Of a stretch of 64,000 bases of DNA, positions 42,900-64,000 are shown piece by piece. The position numbers and the translations under genes were made by a program. This DNA comes from Leptasterias polaris (taxonomy: Eukaryota > Echinodermata > Asteroidea > Forcipulatida > Asteriidae), in NCBI GenBank assembly GCA_037783415.1, contig JAZGTN010000088.1, positions 2,976,001 through 3,040,000 of the forward strand, written 5' to 3'. Within the stretch, counting starts at the first letter, position 1. Every line of letters begins with the position of its first letter. The notes under the pieces are model-generated. The model had not been told where the DNA came from and did no database searches. It was given only the letters and a program-made list of their open reading frames with translations.

Positions 42900-45815
42900 T
42901 TGTGCAGCTAGCTATGAATGATTATGAATGTTGAGGAAGGAAGCCGGCATACGAAACTTACCCACTCCACCCAAAATGTCCACAGTGCTGCGAGAATAAT
43001 GTAAAATGAAAAGCACTCCACAAGTTGATCTTTAAATCGTTTCCGTTAAAGTAATACCGATTATACAACAGTTGGGAGAATTTTCGGGAAAAGAAGATAC
43101 TTTACATCATTTCATCAAGAAAACTGACTTCGATCGATTCGACCTACTGTATTTCGCGCATGTGGTGTGCGATGAAAATAAATGGTACACGATCCATGCG
43201 GAAAGTTCTGGAATTGAATGGTAAAACGAAAATCGCTTCGTAATGGCATAAGTGATGGGTACCAGGCATTATTTTCTACCAATAGAGGGCTCTTTGTGCA
43301 ACGATGGCGGCAGCAGATGCAGATTGCTTGCTGGTCGTCTGCTTCTAATTCTGCTATGAATAGAAAAAATCAAATGCTGTTTTCAGTAGTCATTCGAAAC
43401 AGTTTTTCAGATAAACAAAAATGCAGAAAAATCACTAAATACCCACAAAACTGATTGCAGGGAAGTTTTAATGAAAAAAAATAAATAAATGAAGTGCACA
43501 TAATGGCCTCACGCCGGACCGTACCGCAAAGTTTTTGTATACTAATGACCACCCATGGCAGCCACGTGAAGTCTCATTATTACGGCTTTTATGTTGAACT
43601 ACGACCTTTACGGTCAAACTTTGCTATTAAAAAGGATTCAAATTACATTTCAAAGCAATAACAAAAATAAAGTTAACAAAATGGCGACTGGAAAAAGTGC
43701 TCATGTTGAATCTCATTATCCAACTGACTGGAACCCCAAAATTTAAATATCTTCGGCCCCAAGGGTTGCTCAAGTTTTAAATGAGGAGAGCAGCACGTGA
43801 TCGATCTGATTCGGGTGTAGCTTGGAAAAGCTTCTAAAAAGTAATCAATAATAACAGTACTATCTACAGAAACGTTTGAAAAAACTTTCAGTCAAAATTG
43901 TAAAGTTCGACTGATCGATCGTTTGTGCTCAGTAATCTTCATGCGACAAAACTGTCTTAACACAGTAGCAGTCTCAGTCCGAAGTCAGACTAGTCACCTT
44001 CCATCAACAGAACAAGACCTGATTAGATTTCTTGTTTTCTCCTGACTTTTTAATACTCCACATTATTTTTAGCCCGCGTTACGGTTTTCTTCACGGGAAT
44101 AAATCAACCAGGCGCATCCACAGGAATTGCTTCCATGTCCAAACATATCTATGTGCGGCACCACATGATGTAGCCTGTGGCAAAGAAATAAAGGTACACA
44201 TAGCACTTGTCCCTCCATTAATATGCAATTAGGGCTCCACTTTTTTACCTTTTCCACCACGAGCTCCGGTCTATACCAGGATGATGGTGCAAAATTTAGT
44301 GTGAACATTATATTAACAAGTTTGTCAGGGGGTGGGGGGGGGGGGCTGCAACTCCCGGCCCCCTTTCATGAGTGGGCCATTGGACATTATTATTCCGAAA
44401 CTAACCTTAAATTTTCCATGAGGTGAAAACAAAATAATGACAAGACAATCAGTTAATATAACGATGTGGATACTGTACGTTAGCATATTTTTATACAAAA
44501 TTTAATTCTTACAGAAAAAGAAGCGTAAACGTGCCGCCACACAAAAAATGGGAAAAAAATGATCCTGCTTTTTCATCGTGTATGTATACTATTAGGCCCC
44601 CTAACGATATGGATAATTTGTACCGGGCTAAAATTCCTCAAGTTTACGTATACGACGCATATAAAGTATGAAGAGAGAAAGTAAAGACAAGTGTTTTTGT
44701 TGTTGTCCCTTTTGGGGGTTGAACATTATCATGTAGGCCTAGTAAAGCGAATGTTCAAGAATAACCATGTGGTGCTGCTCATGAATTGTTGTTGTTTTCA
44801 GTGTGTTGGCCTATACACTTTATATCCCTGGTGTTTGTAGAGTGTAATATTTAATGAGCTTCAATACATCAGATGTAGGCCTTATGCTGCTCATGCTCAT
44901 ACTATTGTGTTTTTCAATTCTTTTGCACTCCGAACAGTGGTCATTGTATCAACTCTATCTCCATGATTAAACAAAATCAATTTAAACTTCAGGTTAAATC
45001 CTATCAAACAAAATTAATAAGATTAATAGTAAACTCGTCATCCTTGCTGTATTACAACTACCTTTTATAATAAGCTTAGTTCGAAGTCTTTGAGCTTTGT
45101 TTTTATATAGACAAAAATAACCGCAATCTCAGACTTCAAATATAATAGTCGATTGTGTATTAATTATGACGATGATTAATAATATTATTAGCGACACTAT
45201 TTACCTAGGACAGTGCGTCGCGCGACGCACATAACGTTAGTCAGGTTACTGTATAGTGTATGTTTTACACATTGAGCTGATAACGAAGCAAGACCATTGC
45301 TACTCGGCTGAATGGATTGTTGGAATCGCACGGACGACACATAACGGGAACCTCGAATTTTCACATAAAATTAACAATTTTGCGGTGCTTAATTTTGAAT
45401 ATGCAGATTCGCTAACTCTTATGGAACATTCAAATATGTAGTTTGTAAGTTTTCGTATTTTTACGCTTGATGTAAAGCGATTTTATGATCATCCGTTTTT
45501 GTGGGCGTGATTTTGTGTTTCGCCGGCCACTTACACTGCATGCACTGGTGTGTGCGGTGGACGGCCCGGTCGGACTGTGTACGACTGGTCTGGTGGATGT
45601 GCAGCACAGTGGCACAGTCACAGTGGTTTCGTTTTGCGTCATTTTGTTGGTTAAGGTTATTAAACAATATATGCATGTACTTGTGTAGTGTATCAAATAT
45701 GTAGTGTTTTATTAGCGTGTACCATTTACTCCTAGCTAATACAATGTACCCAAAATATTTCTCAAAAAATGACAAATGACCAAAGATATTTATAGACCCT
45801 GATCGCTATTTTATT
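42900..45815. other. Gene-poor spacer between DNAJA and WDR7
   Basis: No exon, tRNA or clear transposon was recognised on either strand. Short ORFs here have no family features. A CpG-containing word GTGCGTCGCGCGACGCAC at about 45210-45229 is a perfect palindrome. A poly-G run lies at 44330-44344. Confidence 0.5.
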
Positions 45816-45820
45816 AGTAT

Positions 45821-45958
45821 TATACTCACTGCCTGGTTGATTTTGATGAATGGCCAAAAGGCATTGTGGGAAGGAAAAGGGAACACTGTTTGCCCCTTTT
45901 TCCTTCCCACGGTGCCTTTCGGCCATTCAGCAAAATCAAGCAGAACCAGGCAGTATAT
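45821..45958. mobile_element. Hairpin MITE (CTGCCTGGTT ends) upstream of WDR7
   Basis: The two halves pair: ACTGCCTGGTTGATTTTGAT, GAATGGCCAAAAGGCA and GTGGGAAGGAAAAGGG on the left; ACTGCCTGGTTCTGCTTGAT, GAATGGCCGAAAGGCA and GTGGGAAGGAAAAAGG on the complement of the right. It sits about 370 bp upstream of the WDR7 start codon. There is no ORF. Confidence 0.8.
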
Positions 45959-46221
45959 ATTACTAATACTAGCGATAAGGTCTAAATATAGCATTATTTG
46001 GTTGCTTGTGGTGTATTCTTTGTTTGAGAAATATTTTTGTTCCGTTTTGTATATATTTCGCAAAAGTTGCAGCTGATACATCACTCGTCCCTTAACCCTT
46101 CTTACTGTGAAAGCCATAAAGTTCATTGGAATTTCATAATATTTTTGTAAAAAAATAAGATTAAAAAAATGACATTATTAAATATCTATTTGAATTAGCA
46201 ATGTGTGTATGAGTGAAGTAG

Positions 46222-64000
<17,779 letters not shown>

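Noticed and set aside
43218..43454. 78-codon plus-strand ORF with a basic N-terminus
   Set aside because: The composition is ordinary, it has no recognisable domain and no neighbouring exons.
44069..44308. 79-codon minus-strand ORF in the DNAJA-WDR7 spacer
   Set aside because: It has no family features, no splice context and lies in AT-rich gene-poor sequence.

Overview
This is a stretch of animal nuclear DNA. It holds long genes split by many GT-AG introns, is AT-rich between exons, and is crowded with miniature transposons, tRNA-derived SINEs and truncated LINEs. Protein similarity (recalled, not searched) and the style of the repeats suggest a marine invertebrate deuterostome, most likely an echinoderm. 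That placement is an inference.

Three protein-coding genes can be read exon by exon. (1) About 1887/2364 to 27913, minus strand: a TIMELESS (mammalian-type, 'timeout') gene with 28 confident exons encoding about 1303 residues, plus a weak candidate for the last exon. All exon phases join without a break. (2) 32395 to 40570, minus strand: a complete six-exon type I Hsp40 (DNAJA1/DNAJA4-like) gene of 397 codons, with HPD, four CxxCxGxG-type zinc motifs and a C-terminal CQTQ box. (3) 46324 to beyond the right edge, plus strand: the first 13 exons (599 codons plus one base) of a WDR7 (rabconnectin-3 beta) gene. TIMELESS and DNAJA lie in tandem on the minus strand; WDR7 is divergent from DNAJA. 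A tRNA-Thr(CGT) gene sits about 0.5 kb upstream of TIMELESS.

Layout: 1-1.9 kb is mostly non-coding, with one orphan exon-like stretch at the left edge. 2-28 kb is TIMELESS with repeat-filled introns. 28-32.4 kb is an intergenic region holding a palindromic E2F-type site, the tRNA and a LINE 3' fragment. 32.4-40.6 kb is DNAJA, with two nearly identical TTAA-flanked miniature elements in its introns. 40.8-41.5 kb is a pure 15-bp minisatellite. 41.5-46.3 kb is gene-poor. 46.3-64 kb is WDR7, whose twelfth intron carries a LINE that was itself interrupted by a second LINE.

The three genes have unrelated household roles: replication-fork protection, protein folding, and V-ATPase/vesicle acidification. 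Nothing in the sequence shows that they form one system. The most noteworthy material is the mobile-element record and some local gene features: a GC-AG intron, the E2F-like site and the promoter-proximal minisatellite. I did not find a convincing new multi-gene biological system.
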